From Furcasterigmium furcatum (lineage: Eukaryota; Ascomycota; Sordariomycetes; Glomerellales; Plectosphaerellaceae), in assembly GCA_001599815.1 (NCBI GenBank), contig BCIA01000001.1:5600978-5664977 (forward strand): a stretch of DNA of 64,000 bases, written 5' to 3'. A program made the position numbers and the translations under genes. Of the stretch, positions 1 through 10,288 are shown piece by piece (the first letter of the stretch is position 1; every line of letters starts with the position of its first letter). A model generated the notes under the pieces. That model did not search any database. It was not told the origin of the DNA and saw nothing but the letters and a program-made list of their open reading frames with translations.

Positions 1-211
1 AAGGTATCCGCGCTACCAGAAGAACATCCCATCGCATAGCTCCGACACTCGCTGACACGAGCCCGATTAGCCCTGCTGTGTCTGCAAAGACGAGAAGTCC
101 AAGCGCGATGAGTGCATGCTCTTCGCCAGCGCCGCCGACCCGTCCAAGGAGTGCCGCACCACCATCCAACAGTACAAGGACTGTATGAAGGGCTTCGGCT
201 TCGACGTGTAA
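1..211 (+). CDS. COX17: Cox17 copper metallochaperone, C-terminal part (5' end off window)
   Basis: Only the end of the gene is present. Bases 1-3 (AAG, Lys) end an exon, 4-70 is an intron (GTATCC...GATTAG, branch CGCTGAC), and the last exon is 71-211. It encodes 46 residues beginning PCCVCKDEK and ending GFGFDV. The Lys-Pro-Cys-Cys-x-Cys copper site and the later cysteines of the twin CX9C coiled-coil-helix fold are all visible, which is diagnostic of Cox17. The family carries Cu(I) in the mitochondrial intermembrane space and delivers it to Sco1 and Cox11 for cytochrome c oxidase assembly. It converges on the coiled-coil gene on the opposite strand. Confidence 0.93.
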
Positions 212-522
212 ACGGTTGTTGACGGCGATGGAGCAATGCCATGAGACGACTAGAAAGGTGTACAATACTCGGCGATAAGCATCACACGGATAGACGGCGT
301 TGCTGGCGGCACCTCAAATGACACGCAGCTCTTGATTACTTCGAACGCATCTCCTGGCACCTGGCATGAGCCTGACCCATTGCGCTGGTGACATTCATGT
401 CTCGGACAACATTGTTCCATGCCAAACCTTGACCGTTACAGTTTTGCCGCAACGGCAAGCAAATCGCATCCAGCTCGATGGCTCCCCTGGGAACCGCAAT
501 CGGCGCGATCTTCGGACACCAC
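212..522. other. Intergenic, between convergent genes
   Basis: This should hold the 3' UTRs of COX17 (+) and of the coiled-coil gene (-). Short ORFs on both strands show no recognisable protein. No RNA gene or repeat was seen. Confidence 0.6.
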
Positions 523-1223
523 TCAGTGTCGCCCAACGTTATAGCGCACAATGTCGTTGAGTGCCGACTTCTTTTCGTCGTCCGAGACCTCGAGCTTCTC
601 GGAAGTTTCGGCGACGCGACCGGCGAGGGCAACCTCAAGGCGCATTGCGAGCTCCTTGGTGTGCAGTTGGAACTGGTTCATCCTGGCGATGACGTCCATC
701 TCAATCTCCCCGCGGACCTGAACAAGCCTTGCGTACTCTTCGAAGTCCTTGTTCTGCTGATCCTCCCTATGTGACTATGTTAGCTCGTCTATCGGTCCAC
801 GTGCACCCGAGACGCAACCCTCCGAAATCCGTGGCGGGCCACTCGGGAACATACCTGAGCTTGTGCTCTTCCTTGATCATATCGGACAGCTCCTTGAAAA
901 GCTCGCCAGTCTGCCTCTTGTGGTCGGCGACAATCTCGGCACGACGCTTCGCGTATCTGTCCTTGAGCTGTGGAGGTGAGAGAGCAGTGGTCAGAGGGCC
1001 TTTCGCAGGGTCGGCCATGGAAGGGGCCTTTCACCTCCTGTGCGCGCTGCTCAGGCGACTTCTTCGCCTTGCCCGCAGTCATATCAACGGATCCAGTCTT
1101 GGCCTTGACCTTAGATCTCTTAGGGCCCGAGCTGGGGCGGCTGTAGTTTGAGCCCGCGTCTGAAGGGCTGTCGTCGGAGTCGTAGACGGTGCTACGGGAC
1201 TTGTTACGCGTTCTGACAGGCAT
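523..1223 (-). CDS. Basic coiled-coil protein of unknown function
   Basis: Three exons: 1223-1035, 967-855 and 766-523. They are joined by introns GTGAAA...CCACAG and GTATGT...ACATAG, giving 181 residues. Residues 1-63 are disordered, basic and Ser-rich (MPVRTRNKSRS, then SRPSSGPKRSK). The rest is almost entirely charged helix with heptad-like spacing (LKDRYAKRRAEI; FKELSDMIKEEHKL), which predicts a long coiled coil. I do not recognise the family. The basic tail plus coil would suit a nuclear or chromosome-associated factor, but that is inference only. Both introns have consensus ends and the frame closes exactly, so the model is well supported although the function is not. It is divergent from PXR1. 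Confidence 0.75.
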
Positions 1224-1936
1224 CTTGCTAAGTCTAGGAGAGTGCGGTTGGCAGAGACCTTGGACGATGAGTTGGATGGTAAAGAAGAACGATGGACACA
1301 GTCAGTCGGCCAGGATGAGGCGTGGCGAAGAAGTGTCTGGTCGTGGGTTGTCGAATACAACAACTTGTTCAGGGGCCTGGTTTGTTGAGGTGAGGTAGAA
1401 TTGAGGAACTTGGACTTGGAAGAATCAATATACTGATAGAAAGCCGCCTGGGGCAAATTTCACGTTTTTTTGGCTGGAGTTGTCGGACCTGCTCTTTCCC
1501 TATCCGGGAGCTCGTTCCTGCCATCTTGAAGTCATGGGGAGAGTCGGCGCCATGACCAGAAGAACAGTGTATAATAAGCTTTTGAGACCTCCAAGTCATA
1601 TATATTTTATCCGCACTCAATTTTGTTTGATCCTAAGTTGTTTCCTCGTGAGCAGTGTTTGCTGCAAGGCAAGAGCCCATCAGGAGAGTCCCGGTCAATC
1701 CAGGTGAGCTCGGTGAGCTCGGTGAACATTGCTAGTGGACATTTGGTGCACCGCCTGTTCCAATGAGCGGGGACCAGCCTTTCCGCACGGGCCATGCTGC
1801 ATCGAAACCCCACCAATTTTTTCTCGATAACCTTTTTTTCTTATCGCCAATGTCCCTTCACTCCATGTTCCAGAGTCTCCCCTACTTTTCGCAGCGCTGA
1901 AGGGGACTCGAAGACATACCCTACCACTCCGCGACC
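1224..1936. promoter_or_regulatory. Divergent promoter region, coiled-coil gene / PXR1
   Basis: A gene-free stretch of 713 nt between two divergent start codons. Pyrimidine-rich patches lie close to each start, as is usual for fungal 5' leaders. I see no recognisable operator, RNA gene or repeat. Small ORFs on both strands look like chance. Confidence 0.5.
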
Positions 1937-3240
1937 ATGGGCCTGGCACAGATCAAGACGTATGGCTACCGGAAACACTCGCCCGGTCATTGCAAGCAGC
2001 TAACCTTTTGCCGTCCAGACGTCGCAAGATCGACAAAGACCCGAACAACACGAAATGGGCAAAGGACACCAGCTCGTTCGGCCAGAAGATCCTGCGCGCC
2101 CAGGGATGGGAGCCAGGCCAATACTTGGGTGCCAAAGATGCCGCGCAAGCAGAGCACTATACCGAGGCCAATGCGTCCTTCGTGCGAGTTTCGCTCAAAG
2201 ATGACATGCTGGGCCTGGGCTTCAAGCTGGCGAAGGAGGAGCAGGTCACCGGCATGAATGCTTTCCAGGACATGCTTGCTCGGCTAAACGGGAAGTCTGA
2301 CGCAGTCATGACAAAGGAGAAGGAGGCTCGGGCGGCCCTCCAGTCGTCTCTCTACTGCGACAGCAAGTTCGGTCCCATGCGATTCGTTAGGGGCGGCTGG
2401 CTGGTGGGCGACCAGGAGCAGGAGAGTCTTGACGCCAAAGTCAAGGCTGAGGCCAAAGTCAAGGCCGAGGATCAAGCAAATGCTCAGCTGTCCGACATCC
2501 CAACAAAGTCCGACTCGAAGAAGCGCAAGGCTGACGAGGTGTCCGACTCCGACTCCGACTCCGACTCGTCTAGCGAGGACGAGAAGGCAAAGAAGAGGCG
2601 GCGAAAGGAAGAGAAAAAGGCTGCCAAGAAACTCAAGGCCGACAGCAAGTCCGGCTCAGCGACCCCGGCAGAAAAGAGCGAGGACGCCACAGCATCTGAG
2701 AAGGAGAAGAAGAGGAAGTCCAAGTCCAAGTCCAGATCTGCCAAAGACACACCCAATGATACCCAGGACGAGACGGAGGACAAAGTGTCCAAGAAGAAGT
2801 CCAAAAAGTCAAAGTCAGAGAGCGACGACAGCGAGAGTGCAGAGGATAAGGCCTCCAAGAAGGACAGGAAGAGGGAAAAGAAGAGCAAGAGGGAAGCCCA
2901 GACCTCAGACTCGGATGATGAAAAGGCCGCCAAGAAGGAGAGGAAGAGGCTGAAGAAGGAGAAGAAGCGCGCTGTAGAGGAGGGTTCGAAGTCGTCAGGC
3001 ACAGCCCAACCGTCAACCGCATCGACGCCAGCGGTCACGGGGACGTCTACTTCACGATCCGGAACATCAACACCCGTCCTCAGAGGCCATCATGCGGTCC
3101 GGTCGAAATGGATCAAGTCTAAGACCATGGCAACCCTTGACGATGCAGCCCTGAACCAGGTATGGCCAAATTCTTTCCGTATCCATGACATCACTGACTC
3201 TCTTTTGCAGATTTTTATGATCAAAGCCCCTTCATCATAG
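1937..3240 (+). CDS. PXR1: PXR1/GNO1 G-patch protein (PinX1-like)
   Basis: Exons 1937-1959, 2019-3159 and 3211-3240 encode 397 residues. Splicing joins MGLAQIKT to RRKIDKDPNNTKW, which is the invariant Pxr1 N-terminus. A G-patch follows at about residues 22-70 (FGQKILRAQGWEPGQYLG...LGLGFKL). The second half is the family's Lys/Ser/Glu-rich tail, including a TCCGAC hexamer repeat near 2542-2565 that gives an (SD)n run, and it ends LNQIFMIKAPSS. Pxr1/PinX1 proteins act in the nucleolus in rRNA and snoRNA 3' processing by stimulating the Prp43 helicase, and affect telomerase. Intron 2 is 51 nt with no in-frame stop, so its retention would only add 17 residues. Branch sites GCTAAC and CTGAC precede the two acceptors. 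Confidence 0.93.
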
Positions 3241-3793
3241 CGTCGTCGTTTTAGATCAATGTCTATTCCCCGAGCGCTTCTGATTTGGAAGTCTCTGATG
3301 GTTCAACGTGGCGGCCTCTCTTCGTAGCTGGTGACTGTGCGACGCATGATTCTTCTGCAAGGGACCGTTGAAAGCCAGTCTGATGGCTTTTCAGGTACTA
3401 CTCGCATTCTTCAAGGTACTTACTACAGACCCCAGGGTCTGGCCGGTGCCAAGGGCCAAAGTGCTCCATGCCTCGGGCCAACCGTGAACCTTCCGATAAC
3501 TCACAACATGAGGGGCTTGAAGCCCCCGTCCTGGGTGCTTCGGGCTTTATCTCTCAGCCCTGCGTTTCTGCAAAGGTTGTTTCTCAACTTTCTTCGTTTC
3601 TGGTCAAAGACCCGTTCTCAACCTTTTCAGCCACTCTATGCAGGCAGCCATGGACTGTTGCAGAAGAAGACGGCAGCATGGCATGAGTCGAAAGTTTCTT
3701 CAAAGCCACAGAAACCCAGTTGCGGCACTGGCCCCTCTACCGGCACTGCATTCGGTCAATAAATAGGACGAGGTCGGCCCCAAGCTGAGGACG
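3241..3793. other. Intergenic, no gene seen
   Basis: Holds the PXR1 3' UTR and the promoter and leader of the next gene. ORFs in three frames (for example 3331-3762) have no recognisable composition or motif. No repeat or RNA gene seen. Confidence 0.5.
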
Positions 3794-3841
3794 ATGGGCA
3801 CGAACCACAGCCAGTCGAACCAAGAACCTACCAGCGTCTAG
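3794..3841 (+). promoter_or_regulatory. Short upstream ORF (15 codons)
   Basis: ATG at 3794 opens a 15-residue ORF that begins MGTNHSQS and stops at TAG 3839-3841, only 12 nt before the ATG of the next gene. Such spacing would hinder reinitiation and could lower translation of the main ORF. Whether the leader is transcribed from upstream of 3794 is not known from sequence. Confidence 0.35.
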
Positions 3842-3853
3842 GTGATAGGCAGA

Positions 3854-4654
3854 ATGTCCCCATCCCTGTGGAAGGGCAAGGTTAAGGCACCAGACGTCGC
3901 GTCACCGACTCTGGTTTGCGCCGCGCCGCCGGCTCTGGTCCCCGAACCCACCAACATCGGATCTGAAGATCCAACTGCCATCGCTTATTACTACCGACCC
4001 AAGGGGGGAATCATCTCTATTGATCACGATGTTATGCGCAACATCTATATCCCAGCTGTTTACGACAGTGAAAACAACCTTCGCGTCTCCCGTCCACACT
4101 GCCGTCCCATCTACATACCGAATCTCGCCAACGATTTCACGCCAGCCGCAATGCCCTCCTTCTGGGTACATAGCGAACTCCAGTCGTTTTCCCAAGACGG
4201 CGACGGTTCCAACGGCAACAACCTCGCGAACTGGGAGCGCTTCCGCCCGGCGCCCCAGGGCGGCGCCACACTGCGCTTCGTCCGCGTCCACAACCAGACT
4301 CGCCCACTCTTCTGCGACAAGCAGGTGGGCAATTCACGAGGCGACATCTTCGGAGCCTGCGACTGTTGCGACCACCTTCTCGCCTTCCACGTCAAGCCGA
4401 CCGAGGACATGAAGGCGGGACTCGAGTGGCTCAAACAAAACCCGCAAGGGCCGGGCTTCGACTTCGAAATCCCGTTCAGAGAGCAGGACGCCATCACTTT
4501 TGCGAAGAGAGAGAAGAGCACCCGACAGCAAGAGGCGGCCGAAAAGGAGGCTCAACAGTTGAATCCGCCGCGCACTTCGAGTGCACAGAGTGCAAGTCAC
4601 AGGACGACCGCGGAGGATCAGCCCCCGAGGAAAAGAACTAGGCACATAATCTAG
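3854..4654 (+). CDS. Conserved-looking protein of unknown function
   Basis: A single exon of 266 residues. I chose ATG 3854 because the frame upstream offers only a GTG at 3842. No family is recognised. The N-terminus (SPSLWKGKVKAPD) is polar. The middle is a compact, aromatic-rich domain (AIAYYYRPKGG; RNIYIPAVYD; FWVHSELQSF; NWERFRPAPQGGATLRFVRVHNQTR). A cysteine cluster follows (DIFGACDCCDHLLAF), then a charged helix and a basic C-terminus (PPRKRTRHII) that could be a nuclear localisation signal. There is no signal peptide or membrane segment. The CxCC element could bind metal or form disulphides, but spacing alone proves neither. It is convergent with the phosphoesterase, with 46 nt between stop codons. 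Confidence 0.75.
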   Translation: MSPSLWKGKVKAPDVASPTLVCAAPPALVPEPTNIGSEDPTAIAYYYRPKGGIISIDHDVMRNIYIPAVYDSENNLRVSRPHCRPIYIPNLANDFTPAAMPSFWVHSELQSFSQDGDGSNGNNLANWERFRPAPQGGATLRFVRVHNQTRPLFCDKQVGNSRGDIFGACDCCDHLLAFHVKPTEDMKAGLEWLKQNPQGPGFDFEIPFREQDAITFAKREKSTRQQEAAEKEAQQLNPPRTSSAQSASHRTTAEDQPPRKRTRHII

Positions 4655-4700
4655 GTTCACAGTCACTGGGACGAGGGCGGAGTTGATATGGCTCTTAAAG

Positions 4701-5555
4701 CTACACTTCCAAGACCTTCTCCCCGTCAAATCCATATGACAATTCCCAGTCATAGCCTCGTTGATTCGTGAGCAATCGTAGAGGTGACCGACCGCTGCCC
4801 CTGTCTACCTTGAAGTCGAAGTTGTAGTGGGTATGCCCGCACGCCCATGCCCGGACCTTGGGCGACGTCCAGCAGGCCTGGCTGCTCAGGTCCGTAGAGA
4901 ACGCGCAAGCAATCTGACTGCCGGCATGCTGGGGCTCGATCGCCCTCGGCTCAGTCGACGGGCTCCAGTGAGTGAGGATGATGACCTTTTTGATGCTGGT
5001 GTCCTGCTCTGCCAGTGCGGCCTGCTGGTTCAGCCAGGCCACGTCTCGATCGTGGGCCTCGTTGTGTGCCTTAACCGTCCACTCGTCGCCGCTCGCGTGA
5101 AAGTCGTTCAGGGACATCTCTACCAGGGCCGATCGCTGCCGTGGGACTCTGGAGAACAGGTTGCATCCGAGCACGAGGATGTCTTCGTCACCCGGGGAGG
5201 TGCTAGCGCTGGGTAACCGGACCGATGCACGGTCCATGAGAACGAAGCGACCTTGCTGAGGATCACTTTTGCGCTTCTCGGTGATCTCGTCTTCGAATTC
5301 GCGGAAGACCGCGAGGGTCTCCGGCCACGTGGAGTGGTATGTTTCGTGGTTACCGGGGACGAAGTACACGGCCTTGAAAACACGAAGCTGAGTGCGTAAG
5401 AAGTCGAACATCGGCTTTCGATGCGGCCTTCTCCCTGCGTTGCCGATGTCGCCTAGTAAGGCAAGGTAAGGCGCTTTAGGAGTGATGTCGAATGTTTCGT
5501 ATGTTGTGTCCCCTGCCTCGAGATGCAGGTCTGAGAGAACTTGAATGAATGCCAT
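4701..5555 (-). CDS. Calcineurin-like metallophosphoesterase
   Basis: An intronless gene of 284 residues. All metal-ligand motifs of the metallophosphoesterase fold are present in order: D9-x-H11 in SDLHLE, GD35-36 in LLGDIGN, GNHE at 68-71, a histidine at T195-H196 (ILTHWSP), and GHTH at 240-243. These residues hold a dinuclear metal centre that hydrolyses phosphomono- or diesters. The protein is soluble, with no signal peptide. It resembles the small fungal 'Ser/Thr protein phosphatase family' proteins, whose substrates are mostly unknown, so phosphodiesterase or nucleotidase activity is as likely as protein phosphatase activity. The start MAFIQVLSDLH places the first motif at the expected distance from the N-terminus. 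Confidence 0.9.
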   Translation of the reverse strand: MAFIQVLSDLHLEAGDTTYETFDITPKAPYLALLGDIGNAGRRPHRKPMFDFLRTQLRVFKAVYFVPGNHETYHSTWPETLAVFREFEDEITEKRKSDPQQGRFVLMDRASVRLPSASTSPGDEDILVLGCNLFSRVPRQRSALVEMSLNDFHASGDEWTVKAHNEAHDRDVAWLNQQAALAEQDTSIKKVIILTHWSPSTEPRAIEPQHAGSQIACAFSTDLSSQACWTSPKVRAWACGHTHYNFDFKVDRGSGRSPLRLLTNQRGYDWELSYGFDGEKVLEV

Positions 5556-6926
5556 GGTGGGCCTGGAAGTAAGCGTTTACAGAGTCCGAGTTGTGTCCGT
5601 CACGATTCGGTAGACCTAAAGCTCCAAGATGTGTGTCCGAAGGGAGATTGTAGAAAGATCGGCGGTCCAAGGCGCGTTGGGAGAAATAGATGGCATGGAA
5701 CTCTCTGGGGCTGACAGGATATTTATTCAAGGTCCATTACACCGGTTCATGATTAGAGTCACAATTAAAGTTAAGCCTCCATGATGAAGAAAGTTCGCAG
5801 CAGCAAAGCCGCGTGGTCGAAGCCATGGTCTACCCAACATACGAACCCCCGAAACCAGCGCGGGAAGAATTACTGCAAAGCAATAATAAGCTTCCAGAGA
5901 AATCCCGGTGGTTTTGCATTGCATCACCTCATAAATCTGGTCTCTCGGTCTGGTCACTGGGGGTGGTATCAATTGAGGAAGCCCCTTTTCGCTCGAAACA
6001 ACGGACTCCCTTGTTCCAGGTGGCACCGCCTGGCGAAGGCAACTAGGAGGACTGTCAGCAGGGTCGCAGAAAAGGTGACCGCCCTCGCAACGGCCACGCC
6101 GTCAAGTCGAGATGACCTCTCTGTCAGCTTCAAGAAATTGACATGGCCTCCCTCTTGATTCCAAGAAATCGAGATATCCTCTTTCTCAATTGCAGATACT
6201 TCAAGGGCAACATTTGTGTGCTGGACGGTATCCGAATAGCTGGGCTTCCATTCCTGTGCCTGCGTGCCGGCCCGACATTTTCCCGTTATCTAATCACGCG
6301 CCCCACCCTCGCGCTCCCGTCGCGACTACAAAAAAAATCCATCGCCAGCCTTCTTTTCCTTCATCTTTTCTTCTTTTTCTTTTCTTCGTGCGGCTGGCAT
6401 AACATGAAAACATTTCCCGTGTTGCTAAAATCCTATTCCCATGGATCGTCAAACTTTAGCGTCAGTTGTGCCCCAGAGAAATCATAATTGCAGGCCGGCT
6501 TCTCCTTAGTAGTCGCAACTCGGAACTACTTTGTGCTCCTCCCTTCGGGGAGGGGACCCGGGTCGCGACGATGGAGGGTCGGACAGATATTCTTGCTTTG
6601 CGCGTGATGTTGTGATGTTCTTCGCCCGTGACCCTTGCGCGAGCTCGGCGTCAACGCTTTGGCTGTGGCATGGCGTACCGGGGCTGTCTGTGTTGCCGGT
6701 CGAAGTCGACAGCACGGGATTGAGGCGCTGTCCCTACATCTATCTCATCACCGAATCGCGAGCGAAGAAGATGATGAGAATGCATGTTCATGATATCGTC
6801 TATCGCGCTGATATGGCTGCCGCGTGCGCTCTACCGCATTTTCCGAATCCGTTACTCTCTCTCTCTCTCCCTCTAGTCCCGGCATGATGCTCATAATCCG
6901 ATGTTGCGGCGTCGCTAACGACCTGC
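5556..6926. other. Intergenic with a CT microsatellite
   Basis: About 1.4 kb between two minus-strand genes. It should contain the phosphoesterase promoter and the 3' UTR of the thioredoxin-PITH gene. The + strand has a pyrimidine-rich stretch at about 6340-6395 and a (CT)n tract at 6855-6874. Several small + strand ORFs (for example 6143-6487) lack any recognisable motif. I see no supported gene. Confidence 0.5.
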
Positions 6927-8033
6927 CTACTCGCCAGCCTCATCGCCAATCTTCTCCAGCTTGCCCATCTCTCGCTTCTCGCCGGACTCGCCGATCAGGC
7001 GCACCCTGTCGAGACGGACCTTCTCGCCATCTCCGTCACCAGCGGTCACGTAGATGATCAAGCTCGTAATGTTCTGGAACTTGACGAATCGAAGACCAAT
7101 GTTGGCGGTGCCGTCGGCGTTCCAGTCCTTCTCGGTCAAGGTGATGGCCTGCGTGGGCGGGGTGTCGTCAGCCTCGGCGAAGTCGAGGTTGTGCGGCTTG
7201 TTGGTATAGAGGTGGATGGTGCCTGGGCGCATCGGGGCGTCCTCGTCATCCTTCGGCGGGATAGAGGTGAGCTATTGAACGTTATATTAGTCCTGAGGGC
7301 ACAGACAACGTATTTCATCAGTGCAAGATCCTACCTGGAGAGTGTGCAGCTTGATCATAGCCTGGAAAGGTGTGAAGAGGAGCAGCTGGTCATCCTCGCC
7401 GCTCTCGACCCAGTCCTTGGCGCCCTCCTTCCCGTCCAGAGCGCTCGGCTTGGCGGAGTCGAAGAGCACGCGGACGGAGCCAGCATCATCATCGGCGTTG
7501 AGGAGCTCGCAGCCCTTGACCTCGATCTGGTCGGTGACATCACCGTAGCCTCGGGGCAGCTCGGCACCTCTCCAAGCACCGCCGCCGGAGCTTCCGCTGG
7601 CGCTGGCAGCGCCGCCCGAGGAGCTGCCGCCGGGCATCAGGTCGCCTGCGAGCTTCATGACAGTCTGGCGAAGCTTATTGGGGTCGGCGCCCTGGATCTT
7701 CTCATGCAGCTTGCCATCCTTGAAGACGATGAAGGTCGGGAGCGCGGTGACGCTGTACTGCGACGCGATCTCCGGTTGGTTGTCGGTGTTCACCTTGACG
7801 AACTTGACGGTCGGGATGTTGGCGGCCGTTTCGGCAAGCTTCTGGAAGAGGGGAGCGATGGCCTTGCAGGGACCGCACCAGTCGGCATAGACTGTCGAGA
7901 CGATGGTGGTTAGTCAGGATCGCGGGGGATGGGTTGGAGGGGGCGCGGGGAACCGACAGTCGGCGATAACAATAGGCGTGTCCTTGACCAGCTGGTCGAA
8001 GCTGGCCTTGGACTCGGCCTGGATGATTGACAT
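6927..8033 (-). CDS. Thioredoxin-PITH domain protein (TXNL1-like)
   Basis: Exons 8033-7958, 7891-7335 and 7271-6927 encode 325 residues. The first junction (GTCGGT donor, CGACAG acceptor) joins VIAD to FYADWCGPCK. This restores the thioredoxin active site with redox cysteines C31 and C34. Cis-Pro motif TALPTFIVFKDG follows. After a Gly/Ser linker (about 110-130) comes a PITH domain with DQIEVKGCELLNAD, LLFTPFQAMIKLHTLQ and RFVKFQNITSLIIYV. The human homologue TXNL1 is a redox protein that binds the 26S proteasome; a similar cytosolic role is inferred here. The frame is open upstream to 8168, but I chose ATG 8033 because family members begin just before the thioredoxin fold. Confidence 0.93.
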
Positions 8034-9084
8034 CTTGAGGTTCAGCCCGCGCAGTGGCCTAGGTGGACGTGGCTTCGAAATGAAGATGGGTTGCTGTGAA
8101 TGGATGAAAGTTGTCGTGGCGCAGATCGGGGTCGTGGATGGCAAAGGCGTCGAGTTGACGGTGGACAAGCATGAGCTACCCCGCTCTATACCACTTTCAG
8201 ACTAGCGCGCTATTCTGGATTGCATCCTACCTTGGTATGGCTGGTCCAACTTGAAAGTCAACCACTGTCCAAGACTTGTCGATTCGGCTGAGGTCGTGTG
8301 GTTCTTTCTCGTAGTCAAATCTATAGAGTTTTGCTTCTACTAAAGCTTTGTTTATAACCCTGCCCTAGTGTGACGATTCTTCCAGGGTTGCAAACGAGAG
8401 TCTAATCCTGATGCCTCGGCCATGGATGGACATCACGGCATGGCGTCTGATAAAGCTCGGAGCCATGAACTACGTTTCTCATGACCGGGTTCCCAGGCTT
8501 CTTCCCTAGGACACACATTGTCCATGTGTCTCTCCCCTCGCCAATCAATAACTTATGGAATGGTGGCTTCGGGTCTCGGTGCCTCAGCCAGCTCATTATT
8601 AGGCCCGTGGTGGGAATCCATGAGGAATCCCCAGAAGCCGAGGTGAGGTGCTCGAAGTCAAGTAGGTACCTACCTACCTAGGCGGGGAGCTGCCTACCTT
8701 AGGTATCTAGGTACCTTAAGGTAGGAGCGGCACCGTGGGAGCACTGGAGGGCCCAGGTGGTTCCCGTCGGGAAGGTGAGGTGCCGCTCGCTCCTGCCTCG
8801 CCACGTCCCGTCCTAGGTAGGCACCTAATTTCCAGGTTGTGTTCTATCTGTCCCTGGGGCACCCGCCTCTGTAGTCCTTGCGCGGTCGCATCTCGGCCAA
8901 CAGTCCTTTTCCGTTTTTCATCCATCTCACTCCATTGAAAACTTCTCTTCTCCAATTTGACACAGCTGGGCGAGTCGGTTGAGGAAACAGTGTCACCCAC
9001 TGACAGTCCACCCCCCACGCTCTCAGCACCCTCCGCTGCCAATATCCACCCTCCAAATTCACCCTCCAAATCAACGCTCTCGGC
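8034..9084. other. Divergent intergenic region
   Basis: Lies between the start of the thioredoxin-PITH gene (-) and the start of the broken 2EXR gene (+). It holds both promoters and the TACCTA-rich repeat annotated separately. Small ORFs are not convincing. Confidence 0.5.
8661..8725. repeat. TACCTA-rich tract with imperfect inverted repeat
   Basis: Runs of TACCTA/TAGGTA fill 8664-8680. They are followed by an inverted repeat: CCTACCTTAGGTA (8693-8705) faces TACCTTAAGGTAGG (8712-8725). The arms match except for one extra A, with a 6-nt spacer. Similar TACCTA runs recur near 40035. They could be a foldback remnant or simple-sequence DNA; the function is unknown. Confidence 0.5.
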
Positions 9085-10030
9085 ATGACTTCGCCAGGCA
9101 TCAAGGAAGCTCTCAATGAGGCGCTTGCTGAATTCAGCAAGCAGCTTGAGGGAAAGATTGTCGACGTGTTTAAAACGGCAATGAAACAGGCGTCCAACAT
9201 TGGAGGTAAGCCAATCCAGTCTCCTGGGAGCAGACGCAGTCTGGCTGATCACAGACAGAAGACTTTCACCCAGAAAGGGATCACATCTCTTTCTCTCAAT
9301 TCAGGAAGCTACCACCTGAGGTCCGCGAGCTCATTTGGAGTTTTGCACTTCCAACCGGCCGGATTCTGCACGCCTCAGGATCAGTCCGTCCAGACTTCAT
9401 CACCTGTTTCGCCAACGACGTCTCGTGCGTCAGACCCCCTTCTATCCGTGGAGCTTGCCGAGAAGCCTATGATGTCGTGGAGAGAGCTGGATCCTTCCGG
9501 TTCGGAGTTGGGGGCGGCTCCCTACAGGGTATCTGGACCCGCCCCGACGACATTGTCCGCTTCACCTAGGAGGAGGAGTTCGATTCGTTCGATGAACTGC
9601 AAGTTGTTTCATCTCCTTGCATGGGTTTTCCTATGGCTTGGTTCGTATTGGAAGATTACGAGGCAAAGGTTCGCTTCGTTCGCCAGTCGTTCCCAACTTG
9701 CCAAAAGATCCTTCTCGTCACGACTGATCTGGGTCTTGGCGAAGACCTAGAGGACTACTACTCCCAAAGAAACTGGAAGAATACTGAAAAGACGACGTGG
9801 ACACCTCCCCCAGAAGACACTGTTGTGGGACTCCATGGATTTAGCAGCGCAGACTTTCAAAGTGTTCTGGAAGCCGGCCCATCACAGTTTCCCACATTCT
9901 CAAGGTCATCAAACTCGTCTGGGAACGAATGGACAGCCAATCGGCACCCCGTCACATCAGGGTCTGTTGCGTGGAGGAGCGGCGCTTCAGCAGTCAAGAA
10001 GGTCGTGCATACGGCCGTCGGATCACCTGA
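9085..10030 (+). pseudogene. 2EXR-domain protein, disrupted copy
   Basis: Exon 1 (9085-9205) encodes a 40-residue coil (KEALNEALAEFSKQLEGKI). Intron 9206-9258 ends at ACAG, and exon 2 opens with a typical 2EXR start (FSQFRKLPPEVRELIWSFAL). The frame then meets TAG at 9567-9569, inside conserved sequence: IWTRPDDIVRFT before the stop and EEEFDSFDELQ directly after it, in the same frame. A second break comes near 9880, where the coding signal moves to another frame (ITVSHILKVIKLVWERMDS, ending at TGA 10028). Both downstream parts align in order with the intact neighbour at 10289-11525. 2EXR is a fungal domain of unknown function. If the TAG is real, a 143-residue truncated protein could still be made. 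Confidence 0.72.
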
Positions 10031-10288
10031 GACAAGGAAGTCATTGCAACGTTTTTGGCTGGGGTCGGCGAGGGGAAGAGGGGATCTGGAAGGGAATGCA
10101 TTCTGCACGATGAAAGCTATGAAAGCTAGAGCCTCCTAATGATGAAAGCAATGGTCCGTTGAACGCCGTCGCTAACCTGTCGAGCCCTCTCGATCAATTG
10201 CGAGAATTACAAGTGCCTCTATCCTATGCAATCAGTCTGCGAGTATTCGGTGCCAAATATGTCCCTGTTCCGAGCATTAAGCAAGTGT

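Noticed and set aside
9529..9569. An intron (GTATCT...CACCTAG) that could remove the TAG in the left 2EXR gene
   Set aside because: It is only 41 nt, breaks the frame and removes residues that align with the intact copy. A 63-nt alternative from 9507 keeps the frame but also deletes conserved sequence.
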